A stretch of DNA of 57,571 nt from JBOGJG01 sp050747825 (GTDB lineage Bacteria; Acidobacteriota; UBA6911; RPQK01; JBOGJG01). Made by a program: the position numbers and the translations under genes. Positions 1-9,012 of this stretch are shown here, one piece after another. Numbering within the stretch: the stretch's first letter is position 1; every line of letters begins with the position of its first letter. The notes below the pieces were generated by a model. That model ran no database searches and was not told the origin of the DNA. It saw only the letters and a program-made list of their open reading frames with translations. The stretch spans positions 1 through 57,571 of the forward strand of contig JBOGJG010000321.1 in NCBI GenBank assembly GCA_050747825.1. Direction: 5' to 3'.

Positions 1-710
1 CTACTGAACCACGGGGATGACGTTTTCAGCCGCAGCCTGCATCACCGACAATCCGGTTTCGACTGAGCCGGTAAAGGTGATCTGATTAATCCCGGGGTGC
101 CGGGCCAGGCTGGCGCCCGTCTCCGGACCGTCTCCCGGCACTATGTTGAGCACGCCGGGAGGCAGGCCCGCCTGCAGCGCCAGCTTGAGCACGACAGCAT
201 TGCCCGCCGCAAGCGCGGGCGCTACTCCCCGGCTGCTCAAGTGGATGGGGAAATTCCAGGGAACGATTTGAGCCGAGACCCCCAGCGGTTCCTTCAGCGT
301 GTACGCCGTCAAGCCGCCACCGACCGGTATGGTATCGCCCATGATCTTATCGGCTGCGCCTGCATAGAACTCAAAATAGCGAGCCGCCGTTTGCACATCG
401 CCCCGCCCCTGGCTCAGCGGCTTTCCGGTATCCCGACTCTCCAGCAGCGCCAGCTCTTCGGCCTGCTCCAGAATCAACTCGCCCATGCGGTAGAGAATCC
501 GCCCTCGATTTTCCGGCGCCCTATCGGCCCATTCATTTTCAAAGGCCTCCCGGGCCGAGGCACAGCAGCGTCGATGTCATCGGCGTTTCCTTTTGAAACG
601 ACCGACAGGGCTTCGCCGGTCGAGGGGTCAAGATCTTCGCAGGTCTCTCCGCAAGCGCTTTCGACGCGCTCTCCGCCGATAATCAGAAAGGCTTTGTCAG
701 TCGCCATCAA
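1..710 (-). pseudogene. Aldehyde dehydrogenase, decayed, cut by window edge
   Basis: The N-terminal half of an NAD(P)-dependent aldehyde dehydrogenase is spread over two frames. The first frame starts at ATG 707 (or TTG 710) with an IIGGERV-type start and reads to about residue 50. A single base is missing near position 560. Reading then continues in the frame that contains AREAFENEW, PWNFP and the Rossmann segment ITFTGSVETG. After GNAVVLK about 14 residues normally present (the KPAEQTP-type segment) are absent in frame, and a TAG at 1-3 falls just before the expected ELGG catalytic-glutamate motif. The start overlaps the stop of the upstream DUF4392 gene (TGATG), so it is the last gene of the operon seen here. 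It would have oxidised an aldehyde intermediate of the pathway. It could instead be a working gene with assembly errors, but the in-frame deletion argues for decay. Confidence 0.8.
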
Positions 711-1762
711 TACTTGCCTTTTCCGTAGGGATCGTGTTTGGCGGCGGCGCCGAAATCGACTCTGGCTGCAACCAGGGCGCTCAACAGCTCCACGATCCCG
801 ACATGAATGATCTCAGGCATGCTGTCCACCAAAAAATCGGGGGTCTGATAGCGCCCGTCCACACCGCCGGCCCGCGAGCAGGCCTCGAGCATCCGCCTCT
901 CGAGATTCCCGTCGTGGAGCGCCTCTCTGGACTGCAGGATGGCTGCCAGAGCGGCTTCCATCCCGTAGGCCCCCCAGTTTGAGACTGTGGCTACGACCGT
1001 GATGTCCACCGCTGTGACGTCCGCCGCTCCTTCCCCGCAGGGGCACCGGCAGGTCTTGCCGTAAGGATGAGTCCCCCGGGCGGCCTCATGGAGGCCGTCT
1101 GAGCCGAAGCCGATTTCATTGCCGCGGTCGCCGATGCCGATGGTGAGCACGCCCGCGCGCCGAGCCTCTTCAAAAAGCCGCCCGGACTTCATCATGTGGC
1201 TGGAAAAATCCCGGCCGTAGTTATGATAGACACCTTTGGAATTGGGCCCGGTGGTCTCGACCGAGATCACGGCGGAAGGCTTCAGATCGCCAATCAGCCG
1301 GCGCGCCTTTTCCTGGGCGGCTCCGTCCTCGACAGGAAAATCATCGAGACCGGCAAATCCCCTCATCCAGTCTTCCACCTCCTGCAACTCAGCCGGCGAG
1401 ATGACATTCAAACCGGCGGCGCGCAGCGTCGAGCGGGCCACTTCAAGCATCGACGAGGTCGTCAACAGCAATGGCCGCGCCTTTAAGACCAGGGCCAATG
1501 CCCTGGCCAGCCCGGCAGCGCCGATAGGTCCGTCGGTTTCTCCAGTGCCGAAAGGCGAGATGATGACACCGGTCATGATCAGCACTGGATCCATGGGTTT
1601 GACCGTCTGAGCCAGTCTCTGGGCGGCCACCAGCGTGGGCGAGGCCTGATGTCTGGCACGGGAGGCTTGATAAAGCTCCCGCACGCCCGTCTTCTTCACA
1701 TCCAGCGTGACCAGATGGTCAATCTGGTCCGCCAACGCTCTCAATTCTCCGTCTTGAATCAT
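707..1762 (-). CDS. DUF4392 protein, D-glutamate cyclase-like
   Basis: This 351-aa cytoplasmic protein matches the DUF4392 family, whose mammalian member is the C-terminal domain of D-glutamate cyclase (D-glutamate to 5-oxo-D-proline). Visible family marks are GTGETDGPIGAAGLARAL at residues 73-90 and the glycine-rich GIGDRGNEIGFG at 209-220, where the usual DGGNEIG has become DRGNEIG. A cluster of cysteines, CRCPCG (about residues 238-243), is also present. Its ATG overlaps the stop of the RidA-like gene by 4 bp, and its stop overlaps the start of the aldehyde dehydrogenase, so the genes are translationally coupled. The setting with RidA, SDR and ALDH suggests a catabolic role on an amino acid or lactam. 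The exact substrate is inference. Confidence 0.75.
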   Translation of the reverse strand: MIQDGELRALADQIDHLVTLDVKKTGVRELYQASRARHQASPTLVAAQRLAQTVKPMDPVLIMTGVIISPFGTGETDGPIGAAGLARALALVLKARPLLLTTSSMLEVARSTLRAAGLNVISPAELQEVEDWMRGFAGLDDFPVEDGAAQEKARRLIGDLKPSAVISVETTGPNSKGVYHNYGRDFSSHMMKSGRLFEEARRAGVLTIGIGDRGNEIGFGSDGLHEAARGTHPYGKTCRCPCGEGAADVTAVDITVVATVSNWGAYGMEAALAAILQSREALHDGNLERRMLEACSRAGGVDGRYQTPDFLVDSMPEIIHVGIVELLSALVAARVDFGAAAKHDPYGKGKY

Positions 1763-2172
1763 CTGTCTTCCCAGGGCTCTTCGCGGATAACGGCAATGGC
1801 TTCGATCTCGATCAGGGCATCCGGCCGCAGCACGGCCTGCACGGCGGTGGAAGCCGGCTTGTTGCCCTTGAGGTATTCCGATCTGACCTCAATGGCTGCC
1901 GGAAGATCCCGGCGGTCGGCCAGAAACATGGTTATTTTCACGATGTCCTGGAAGCCGGCGCCGCCTTGGGCCAGGATGCGACCGATATTCTCCATGATCT
2001 GGCGGGCCTGCACCCGGATGTCTCCTATGCCCACCGTTTGACCGCTGGCATCTCGCGCCGTTTGACCTGAAACGAACAGAAGCGTTCCGCTCCTGACTTT
2101 TACTCCCGGCGAGTAAGGACTCTCGGGATTGTAATTCATACCGTCCGGAATAATGGTTTCTCGTTGAGTCAC
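1759..2172 (-). CDS. RidA/YjgF-family protein (cytoplasmic)
   Basis: This 137-aa protein has the Rid fold signature: YSPGVKV near the start, LLFVSGQTARD, the helix with VQARQIMENIGRIL, and the closing IEIEAIAV strand. Family members form trimers and hydrolyse reactive enamine/imine intermediates or act as ring-opening deaminases. The stretch VQAVLRPDAL does not keep the deaminase arginine of canonical RidA in its normal register, so this is probably a pathway-specific Rid subfamily rather than housekeeping RidA. It lies 12 bp after the SDR gene and overlaps the next gene by ATGA. The neighbours suggest it handles an imine or lactam released during breakdown of a nitrogen compound. Confidence 0.85.
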   Translation of the reverse strand: MTQRETIIPDGMNYNPESPYSPGVKVRSGTLLFVSGQTARDASGQTVGIGDIRVQARQIMENIGRILAQGGAGFQDIVKITMFLADRRDLPAAIEVRSEYLKGNKPASTAVQAVLRPDALIEIEAIAVIREEPWEDR

Positions 2173-2184
2173 CTGTTTACCTCC

Positions 2185-2946
2185 TCACAGAGTCAATCCG
2201 CCGTCCAGGCACAGGACCTGGCCGGTCATGTAGTCAGAAGCCGGTGAAGCCAGGTAAACCGCCAGTAAACCGGCTTCGCGCAGTTCCCCCACCCGTCCCA
2301 TAGGGATCCGATCTTTCGCGTCATTAACCGCTTTCTCGTAGGCCTCCTGGCCAATCGTCACTGGGTCGGGGAAAATACCCGGGGCAATGGCGTTTACCTG
2401 GATTCCAGAGGATGCCCATTCCTGAGCCAGAGAACGGGTGAAGCCCAGCACCGCCGTCTTGGCGAGTGTGTAAAGGCTTCGGTTCGCATATCCCCTGAGC
2501 GCCGCAAAAGACGAGATGTTGATCACCTTTCCTCGCTGCTGCTCCAGCATGTGTTTTCCTACCGCGCGCGTGCAGTAGATCGTGGCCATCATGTTCAGAT
2601 CCAGCACCTTGCGGATCTCCTCTGCGGAGGTGGCAAGCAGTGGATTCGGAATCGAGTCGCCCAGGTTGTTCACCAGGATATCGATTTTTCCCAGATGCCC
2701 CACAACTCTTTTCACCATGGCTTCCACTTCTTCGATAATCGTCACGTCGGCGATTTCCGTCAGAATTCGCCGGCCCGTCCTTTTCTCCAGGGCCCTGGCG
2801 AATGGCTCTGCGTAACCTTGAGTTCTGGCGTTCACAGCCACATCGGCGCCCGCCTCCGCCAGCGCCTCAGCGATGCCGGTCCCGATACCCCGGCCGGCGC
2901 CGGTGATCAATGCAGCCCTCCCCTCGAGGTTAAATTCAGCCGGCAT
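2185..2946 (-). CDS. SDR-family oxidoreductase
   Basis: This is a 253-aa classical short-chain dehydrogenase/reductase. The cofactor motif TGAGRGIG is at residues 15-22, the NNLG motif (usually NNAG) at 93-96, catalytic serine at 145/146, and YTLAK supplies Tyr159 and Lys163. The C-terminal GQVLCLDGGLTL ending is typical. An asparagine-arginine pair after the first beta strand (VNARTQG) favours NADP(H), though this is weak. Its start lies inside the 3' end of the binding-protein gene (about 11 bp overlap). Oxidation or reduction of a hydroxy/keto intermediate imported by the upstream ABC transporter is the likely role; the substrate is unknown. Confidence 0.9.
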   Translation of the reverse strand: MPAEFNLEGRAALITGAGRGIGTGIAEALAEAGADVAVNARTQGYAEPFARALEKRTGRRILTEIADVTIIEEVEAMVKRVVGHLGKIDILVNNLGDSIPNPLLATSAEEIRKVLDLNMMATIYCTRAVGKHMLEQQRGKVINISSFAALRGYANRSLYTLAKTAVLGFTRSLAQEWASSGIQVNAIAPGIFPDPVTIGQEAYEKAVNDAKDRIPMGRVGELREAGLLAVYLASPASDYMTGQVLCLDGGLTL

Positions 2947-4045
2947 TTCTCAGAGTGTAAGAGCGAGCTTGCTCGACAACGGCCGGCTCATCAAAATCGT
3001 TGATCTCATCAAGCAGTTCGTCAGTCCACACCTCCTCCACTGAGACTCGCCCGGCAATCTCACCTGAGCGAAGCTGAACTTCTATCTGGGCCTCGATTTG
3101 CTCTCGCGTCGCCAGGCCCCAGATGTCTTTCACCGGCCGGGTGGATTCCTGAATGACGCTCGTGACCAGCAGGGCTTGCTGAAGAGCCTGGTCTTCCGGT
3201 ATCCCGCTGGGCCTGCTTTCCGGAAACACGGTCCAGTGAATGCGCACTCCGGCTTCAGGATTGCTGTTTGAGAACAGCATGGCTTTGGCGAGACCGCGGG
3301 CCACTCCCACCAGCACTCCTCTTCGCTTTTCAAAAGCCGCCCGGGCGGCCTGCAGGGTCTGGGTAAAACCTGCCGAGTAAGCCAGTTGGTTGGAGACTGG
3401 TCTGAGTGGAACACCCAAATGCTCGATCTGGGCATGAGCCGTGTTGAAGAGGACCAGGACGTCCACCTCCCCCGCCTGAAGAAGAGGTATCACCGACTCG
3501 CCCGTGCCGACGGGGACGATATCGACAGCCTCGGCCGGCAGGCCTTCGAAGTCGAGCATGGCGCGGATCATGGGTACGGCGCCTGAGTGCAGGCTTGGGA
3601 CTCCAATCGTCTTCCCCCTGAAATCGGCGACACTTTGAATTTCACTGTCTTCCGGCACATGGGGAATGAAGACGTTACCCGTGCTGTGGGTGAAATAAGC
3701 CTTGACGTCACTGCCGGCCGCCACCGATCCGATCAGGCTGGCTGTATTGGACAGGCAGACATCCGCCAGTCCTGCTTCCAAAGCCTGTATAGCGGCAGCG
3801 CCTCCGGCGAATCCCAGCACTTCGACATCCAGGCATTCCTGCTTCCAGTATCCCAAAGCGTCCGGCAAAGACGTAAACGCCGCCTGCCCGGGCCCGAAAT
3901 CGGTAACAGCCACCGCCAGGCGGACTGGAGTCAATTGGCTGCAGTGCGCCGGCAGGTTCTCAGCCGGGCTCTCTGCACCCTCACTGCAGGCGACCGAAGC
4001 CGGGAAAAAAGCAAACAGAGTAGCAAACGCAATTTTTCTGCTCAT
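2936..4045 (-). CDS. ABC transporter substrate-binding lipoprotein, NMT1/SsuA type
   Basis: This 369-aa periplasmic solute-binding protein is of the NMT1/THI5/SsuA class. The chosen start is the ATG at 4045 (MSRKIAFATLF); the open frame extends 12 codons further, but this ATG overlaps the permease stop as TGATG. A short hydrophobic leader ends in a lipobox (SVAC), so the protein should be a lipoprotein. GYWKQECLDVEV, GGAAAIQALEAGLADV and the hinge GKTIGVPSLHSGAVPMIRAML are typical of binding proteins for small organic substrates (sulfonates, pyrimidine precursors, aromatic acids). Its ATPase and permease are immediately upstream. The ligand cannot be named from sequence. Confidence 0.88.
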   Translation of the reverse strand: MSRKIAFATLFAFFPASVACSEGAESPAENLPAHCSQLTPVRLAVAVTDFGPGQAAFTSLPDALGYWKQECLDVEVLGFAGGAAAIQALEAGLADVCLSNTASLIGSVAAGSDVKAYFTHSTGNVFIPHVPEDSEIQSVADFRGKTIGVPSLHSGAVPMIRAMLDFEGLPAEAVDIVPVGTGESVIPLLQAGEVDVLVLFNTAHAQIEHLGVPLRPVSNQLAYSAGFTQTLQAARAAFEKRRGVLVGVARGLAKAMLFSNSNPEAGVRIHWTVFPESRPSGIPEDQALQQALLVTSVIQESTRPVKDIWGLATREQIEAQIEVQLRSGEIAGRVSVEEVWTDELLDEINDFDEPAVVEQARSYTLRNAG

Positions 4046-4827
4046 CAGGTTCCGCTTATGCTCGTGACCTCGCGCGCCCAAAAAGAGACCCGCTTTTCCA
4101 GAAGGACCATCAGACCATGATTCAGGAGACCCAGCGCCATGAGCAGCACCAGGACGGCAAAGGCGCCGGGGATATTAAAAGCGGCTTTCTGCTGCAGCAT
4201 CAGATAGCCCAGTCCGGAACGCGATCCAACAAACTCAGCAACCACCGCCCCGATGAGAGCGAAAATAACGGCGATGTGCAGGCCGGCCATGATGTAGGGT
4301 ATGGCGCCGGGGAAGCGGATATATCTGAACAACTGCAGCCGCGAAGCGCCCAGAGAACGGGCCAGTTCCAGAAACTCCAGATTTCGAACACGCATCCCCT
4401 GCATCGTATTCACCAGCACGGGGAAGAAACAGACGCTGGAAACGATGAACACCTTGCTTGCGCCGCCAAAGCCCAGCCAGAGCACGATCATGGGAGCGAT
4501 GGCCAGCTTGGGCAGCGTCTGAAAGGAAACCACGAAGGGGAAAACCACTCGCTCCAATCGGGGGAGGCTGGCCAGCAGACCTCCCAGCAGGATGCCCACA
4601 ACAGCGGCCAGCGCGAACCCTCCCAGGGTTGGGTAGAGAGTGGACTGGATGTGCCTCCAGTACATCCCTGAGGCAAAGCCGTCCACCAGCGCCTTCCAAA
4701 CGTCCGAAGGCGCCGGTAGGATGAAGCGCGACACCCAGCCGTTTTTGGCGCTCACCTCGGCCAGGAAAAGAATGGCAGCGGCGAGGAGAACCGATAAAAA
4801 CCAGTTGGGGACCCGACCGGCGCTCAT
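4045..4827 (-). CDS. ABC transporter permease, SsuC/TauC type
   Basis: This 260-aa inner-membrane permease has about six hydrophobic helices. The cytoplasmic EAA loop, ELARSLGASRLQLFRYIRFP, couples to the ATPase. The N-terminal extension (first helix LSVLLAAAILFLAEVSA) and the C-terminal LLEKRVSFWAREV are characteristic of the nitrate/sulfonate/bicarbonate-type permease family. The gene overlaps the ATPase gene by 4 bp (ATGA at 4824-4827) and the binding-protein gene by 1 bp, so all three are translated together. Confidence 0.9.
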   Translation of the reverse strand: MSAGRVPNWFLSVLLAAAILFLAEVSAKNGWVSRFILPAPSDVWKALVDGFASGMYWRHIQSTLYPTLGGFALAAVVGILLGGLLASLPRLERVVFPFVVSFQTLPKLAIAPMIVLWLGFGGASKVFIVSSVCFFPVLVNTMQGMRVRNLEFLELARSLGASRLQLFRYIRFPGAIPYIMAGLHIAVIFALIGAVVAEFVGSRSGLGYLMLQQKAAFNIPGAFAVLVLLMALGLLNHGLMVLLEKRVSFWAREVTSISGT

Positions 4828-5648
4828 CCTCCCTCGCCTCCTTGCTCCAGCAATGAACGAACCTTGACTTCAATACTTCTAAACTCGTCTTTTAATGAAT
4901 CCGCCAGCGTCCGGGGACGCGGCATGGGGTTGCTTACCTCGGCTGCCATTTTGCCGGGCCGGGGCGTCATGACTACAATTCGGTCGGACAAAAGGACGGC
5001 TTCCTGGATGTTGTGGGTAATGAAAGCAATCGTTTTCCTCTGATCAAGGTGGATCTGCTGCAGTTCCAGATTCAGACCTTCCCGGGTCAAGGCATCCAGG
5101 GCGCCGAACGGTTCATCCATAAACAAGATCTCCGGATCATGCAGGAGGGCGCGGGCCAGTGAAGCTCGCTGCTGCATGCCGCCCGACAGCTCGCCCGGAT
5201 ACTTGTCTTCCACGTCATCGAGCCGGGCGAGGAGCAGTAATCGACGGGCGCGCTCTCTGGCCTGATTCCGGTCAAGCTTCAGAATGTCGGCCGGAAACAG
5301 CAGATTTTCCATGACCGTCCGCCAGGGCAGCAGCGCCGCGTTTTGAAACACGATGCCGTAAGCACCCGGAGGCGCCGGCCCTGGCGTGCCAAGAAAGCGA
5401 ACCGCTCCGGAGGTAGGCGCCAGAAGCCCGGCGCAAATCTTCAGGAGGGTGGTTTTGCCGCACCCGCTGGGGCCGACCAGGCTGACGAATTCACCGGCGT
5501 TAACTGCGAGAGAGACAGCCGTCAGGGCCGGCGTCTGCCCGCCCTGGCGAGTGGAATAAACTTTCTCAACGTTTTCTAATTCAATTATCCGGCCACTTGC
5601 AGCGCCGTTGATTCGACGAGACCGCAGTGTCCGCGTGAGACTCGCCAT
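4824..5648 (-). CDS. ABC transporter ATPase, SsuB/TauB type
   Basis: This 274-aa ATPase has Walker A GPSGCGKTT at residues 59-67, a Q-loop at FQNAALLPW (101-109), the signature LSGGMQQ at 154-160, Walker B ILFMDEP at 174-180, and the H-loop histidine in AFITHNIQEAV. These are arranged as in the nitrate/sulfonate/taurine ATPase family. About 20 basic residues precede the usual family start (IIELENVEKVY). The ATG at 5648 has no Shine-Dalgarno sequence, and a promoter-like element ends only about 6-8 bp upstream, so translation may be leaderless. It lies 67 bp downstream of the TonB receptor, on the same strand. Confidence 0.9.
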   Translation of the reverse strand: MASLTRTLRSRRINGAASGRIIELENVEKVYSTRQGGQTPALTAVSLAVNAGEFVSLVGPSGCGKTTLLKICAGLLAPTSGAVRFLGTPGPAPPGAYGIVFQNAALLPWRTVMENLLFPADILKLDRNQARERARRLLLLARLDDVEDKYPGELSGGMQQRASLARALLHDPEILFMDEPFGALDALTREGLNLELQQIHLDQRKTIAFITHNIQEAVLLSDRIVVMTPRPGKMAAEVSNPMPRPRTLADSLKDEFRSIEVKVRSLLEQGGEGG

Positions 5649-5653
5649 GCTCT

Positions 5654-5685
5654 ATAATATCGTTCGTCTTTCCGGTGCCTGTCAA
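5654..5685 (-). promoter_or_regulatory. Possible internal promoter for the ABC operon
   Basis: On the minus strand a perfect TTGACA (-35) occupies 5685-5680. It is followed after 18 bp by GATATT, or after 20 bp by TATTAT, as possible -10 elements. Transcription would start at or next to the ATPase ATG at 5648, which lacks a ribosome-binding site. This is a pattern match only; the spacing is longer than ideal. Confidence 0.3.
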
Positions 5686-5715
5686 AGCGGCCTCGTGCTT
5701 CACAGAACGGCCGGC

Positions 5716-8700
5716 CTAAAACTCGAACCGCAGTCCCAGCATGATCTCCCGCGGACCGGCGAAATCTGACCTCGTGTAGATCGAGGTGATCCTGGTCCGG
5801 GCTGCCGGAGCTGAGATATTCACGTTCGGGAAGTCGAAGTTGGCACGGTTCAGCACATTGGTAGCGCTGGCCTGCACCCGCAGCCAGCTTTCCTCCGTAA
5901 TCTGAAAGCGTTTGTGCAGACCGAAATCCACTACGAAACGGCCGGGTCCAACGATGATGCCCTTTCCGGCGTTGCCAAAGCGGCCCGCATTTTCAGGCGG
6001 GACCACAAAAGCGGAGGCATCAAACCAGCCGTCAATGGAACGCTGGTCGCTGGGCAGGTTTCCGTCCGCGATCCGGTCGGGCCGGCCTCCTACCGTATCC
6101 GTGTTGGAAGGGTCCGATCCCGCAAAGCTTGGTGTCAGAAATAAGCCGGTCTGGGCGTGAATCACGCTGTTGACCTGCCACCCCCCCAGCACGTGGTTCC
6201 CCAGTCCGGATTGATTCAGGAAGCGGCGTCCCTGGCCAAAGGGCAACTCCCACATCAGATTGGCAATCAACCGGTGACGTGGCGTCCATTGGAAATTTCC
6301 ACGCTCGCAGGCGCGGCAAAAGGCGTTCTCAATCACAAGCCCGCGTTCGATATTCCCCGCGTCGTCCACATCGCCGATGTTCTTGGCCCAGGTCCAGTTG
6401 ACCTGATAGTAGAGCCCGGCGCCGCCTTTGCGCTCGAAGTCTACGGAAAGCGCGTTATAACTCGAGTTGCCGCCGTTGTCCGTGAGAAGCAGCTCATTAA
6501 AAAGAGAATAGGGACGGCGGTCGGCGGAGAAAGGCTCGGTGCTGGCTGAAATCTGATTGATGTTGCGGTTAAAGGTGATCTGCGTGTTCTTGGTGCCGAT
6601 GTAGGAGAGCCGCAAGGCGGTCTCGAATCCCAGGTCGCGTTCCAAGGTTAAATTCCACTGCTGCAGGTAGGGATTGACGATGTCCTTGGAAGTAAACCTC
6701 AGGCTCACCGAACCGGTCGTGCCGGTTTCCAGAAAAGGATTTTGCAGAGTCATTAACGGCCGGCCATTCTGGATCCGATTTCTGAATTGCTCATCAACTT
6801 CAAACGGACCGCTAAAGATTTGATTAGCGGTGATTCCGGAGGTGAAATTGTCGTAGAAGATGCCGTAACCACTGCGAATGACCGTTTTGTCGTCGAATGG
6901 GCGCCAAGCAAAGCCGATCCGGGGAGCAAAATTGTTCTTGTCCCCCTCCAGAAAGCTCCGTTCCGGGTATCCCGCCTGGGCTGCAGTCAGGACAGGGATG
7001 CCCGCGGCATCGATGGAAGGATGCACTTTGGGGCGCACGGCTTCGGTCGGGATCAGGATGCTTCCGGTGGATGGATCAAAGCCGTTGAACACGTCGTATT
7101 TATCCACCTGAGGACTATTGAAGTCGTAGCGCAACCCGTAATGGAGTGTAAACGTGGGAGTGATCTTGAAATCGTCTTGAAAGAATCCGTTGATCCAGTA
7201 GTAGCGCATGTAAATCGTGTCCCGCAGGCTCGCGCGGAACGTGGTCTGCGGCAGCCCCAGCAGAAAATCGGCGTAAGAAAAACGGCTGAAGGCCTGGGTA
7301 AAGTCGTAACGGCCGAATTCCGGTCTCTGCCGGCTGGTGTACAGTTGAGGCAGCCATTCAATGCCCATCTTGTAGGTGTGGCGGTCCTTGATCCAGGTCA
7401 GCGTGTTTCCGAAGTGATAGGTCTCCTCGACATAGTCGTTCCCCCCGGCAGTCGGTCGATGAAAACCTTGGATGCGGACATCCGGGATGGTGGGAACGCC
7501 GGGACTATTGGGTAAGCCCTGGACTCCCAGCTCATCGATCAGCACCTGTCCCTCGAGCAGCAGATTGCGTCCAGCGGCGGCGCGGCGGGCGTATCCCGCC
7601 TTGAACTCATTGATCAGCGTGGGCGACAGCGTCCACGTATCCGACACCACCATTTGGGTGCCGGTGTTTCGTCCGGTCTGGAAGCCTGAAACATCCGGCG
7701 GAAGCTGCGAGGCGGCAGCTCTGGATGGGTTCGTCATATACATGAGACGCCAGTAAAGACTGTTATTGTCGGAGGTTTGAAAATCCAACCGGTTCACGAA
7801 CTGGGGAATTTCCAGAAGCTGGGAATAACTGCCGCGAAAATTCTGGGCAAAGGAGTCCGGAGCACCGAAATTCGGGATCAGGGGCGAATAAAAGCGCTGC
7901 TGCCAAGCCAGAGCGCCGGGATTCAGTCTATCCGGGGGAATGATGTTTCCAGGGAAATCATCGCCGGTTAATGGATCTCGCAACTGAATCGGTTTCGGGC
8001 GATCCAGCAACTCGGAAAAGTCACCCTGGCGCATCTTCAAGGTAGGAATATTGATGTTCTTGACGGCGGGCGACGTATCGCGCACGTACTCCATGGACAC
8101 GAAAAAGAACACCTTGTCGCGCACGATGGGCCCTCCCACCGAGCCTCCCAGTTGGTTCTCCTGCGTGTAGAGTTCCTCCCCCGTTTGCGGATCCAGGGGA
8201 CCACGGTTGGCGGCAAAGAAGTTCCGGGCCGAGAGCGCGCTGTGGATGACGTCCCAGTAGAAGCTGCCGTGAAAGTTGTTTCCTCCCGACTTGGTAATGG
8301 CCGTTACGCCTCCGTTTTCACCAAATTCCGCCTTGGCGTTCACGTACTGGAAACGCACTTCCTGCACGGCTTCCCGCGGCGGATTCAAGACCGCCGTTTG
8401 ATTGGCGAAGGCGGGTGAGTTGGAGCTGATTCCGTCCACATTGAAGTAGACGGAGCCGGCCCGCCCGCCGCCAAACGAGCGGCGCGAGCCCGCGCCCTGG
8501 GTACCCGTGGGCGTCAGCCAGGTCCACTGATACAGTTGTCCCGATCCGCGGATGTGAGTCGGCAGGTCGCGCATCTGCTGGAAGCTTCTGGACTGGGCGA
8601 TGGTGGGAGTTTCAGAGTCTATGACCGGAGCGCCGGCCTCCACCGTCACCTCCGTATCGAGCTCTCCGATCTCCAGCCGGACGTCTATCCTGACCGTCTG

Positions 8701-9012
8701 TATGGCTCTGACTTCAATATCTTCATGCCGGAATCTCTTGAAGCCCGGTAACTCAGCGCTGACCCGGTACACGCCGGGGTTCAGGTGAGTGACTTCATAG
8801 TTGCCCCGATCGCCGGAGACCACCGTTCGGGCGACGTTGGTCGCCTGATTGGTCACCGTGACCGAAACTCCGGGAACGACGGCGCCGCCTGCATCGGTCA
8901 CCGTCCCCCTGATCGTAGCAAGCGTAGCTTGTGCCTGGGCAAACCAGGCACTTGAAGTGAATACGACGACAAAAAGAAGTGTTTGCCACAAAACTCTCGT
9001 ACAGCCCTTCAT
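5716..9012 (-). CDS. TonB-dependent receptor, Oar-like, copy 1
   Basis: This 1,098-aa outer-membrane receptor starts at the ATG at 9012 behind a strong AAGGAGGG ribosome-binding site. A signal peptide (ending near AQAQA) is followed by a carboxypeptidase-regulatory-like beta-sandwich (about residues 33-115: IRGTVTDAGGAVVPGVSVTVTN). Then come the plug (about 125-250) and a large beta barrel ending in the aromatic LRFEF. It closely resembles the receptor at 21121-24411 along its whole length, including AGRFGNAGKG and DFAGPREIMLGLRFEF. It is co-directional with the ABC transporter and catabolic genes immediately downstream, so it probably supplies their substrate across the outer membrane. Both copies carry the same 17-bp inverted repeat upstream. 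Confidence 0.92.
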   Translation of the reverse strand: MKGCTRVLWQTLLFVVVFTSSAWFAQAQATLATIRGTVTDAGGAVVPGVSVTVTNQATNVARTVVSGDRGNYEVTHLNPGVYRVSAELPGFKRFRHEDIEVRAIQTVRIDVRLEIGELDTEVTVEAGAPVIDSETPTIAQSRSFQQMRDLPTHIRGSGQLYQWTWLTPTGTQGAGSRRSFGGGRAGSVYFNVDGISSNSPAFANQTAVLNPPREAVQEVRFQYVNAKAEFGENGGVTAITKSGGNNFHGSFYWDVIHSALSARNFFAANRGPLDPQTGEELYTQENQLGGSVGGPIVRDKVFFFVSMEYVRDTSPAVKNINIPTLKMRQGDFSELLDRPKPIQLRDPLTGDDFPGNIIPPDRLNPGALAWQQRFYSPLIPNFGAPDSFAQNFRGSYSQLLEIPQFVNRLDFQTSDNNSLYWRLMYMTNPSRAAASQLPPDVSGFQTGRNTGTQMVVSDTWTLSPTLINEFKAGYARRAAAGRNLLLEGQVLIDELGVQGLPNSPGVPTIPDVRIQGFHRPTAGGNDYVEETYHFGNTLTWIKDRHTYKMGIEWLPQLYTSRQRPEFGRYDFTQAFSRFSYADFLLGLPQTTFRASLRDTIYMRYYWINGFFQDDFKITPTFTLHYGLRYDFNSPQVDKYDVFNGFDPSTGSILIPTEAVRPKVHPSIDAAGIPVLTAAQAGYPERSFLEGDKNNFAPRIGFAWRPFDDKTVIRSGYGIFYDNFTSGITANQIFSGPFEVDEQFRNRIQNGRPLMTLQNPFLETGTTGSVSLRFTSKDIVNPYLQQWNLTLERDLGFETALRLSYIGTKNTQITFNRNINQISASTEPFSADRRPYSLFNELLLTDNGGNSSYNALSVDFERKGGAGLYYQVNWTWAKNIGDVDDAGNIERGLVIENAFCRACERGNFQWTPRHRLIANLMWELPFGQGRRFLNQSGLGNHVLGGWQVNSVIHAQTGLFLTPSFAGSDPSNTDTVGGRPDRIADGNLPSDQRSIDGWFDASAFVVPPENAGRFGNAGKGIIVGPGRFVVDFGLHKRFQITEESWLRVQASATNVLNRANFDFPNVNISAPAARTRITSIYTRSDFAGPREIMLGLRFEF

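Noticed and set aside
2936..5648. Naming the ABC transporter ssuABC or tauABC
   Set aside because: The family is right, but no sulfonate monooxygenase or taurine dioxygenase gene is present; the neighbouring enzymes point elsewhere.
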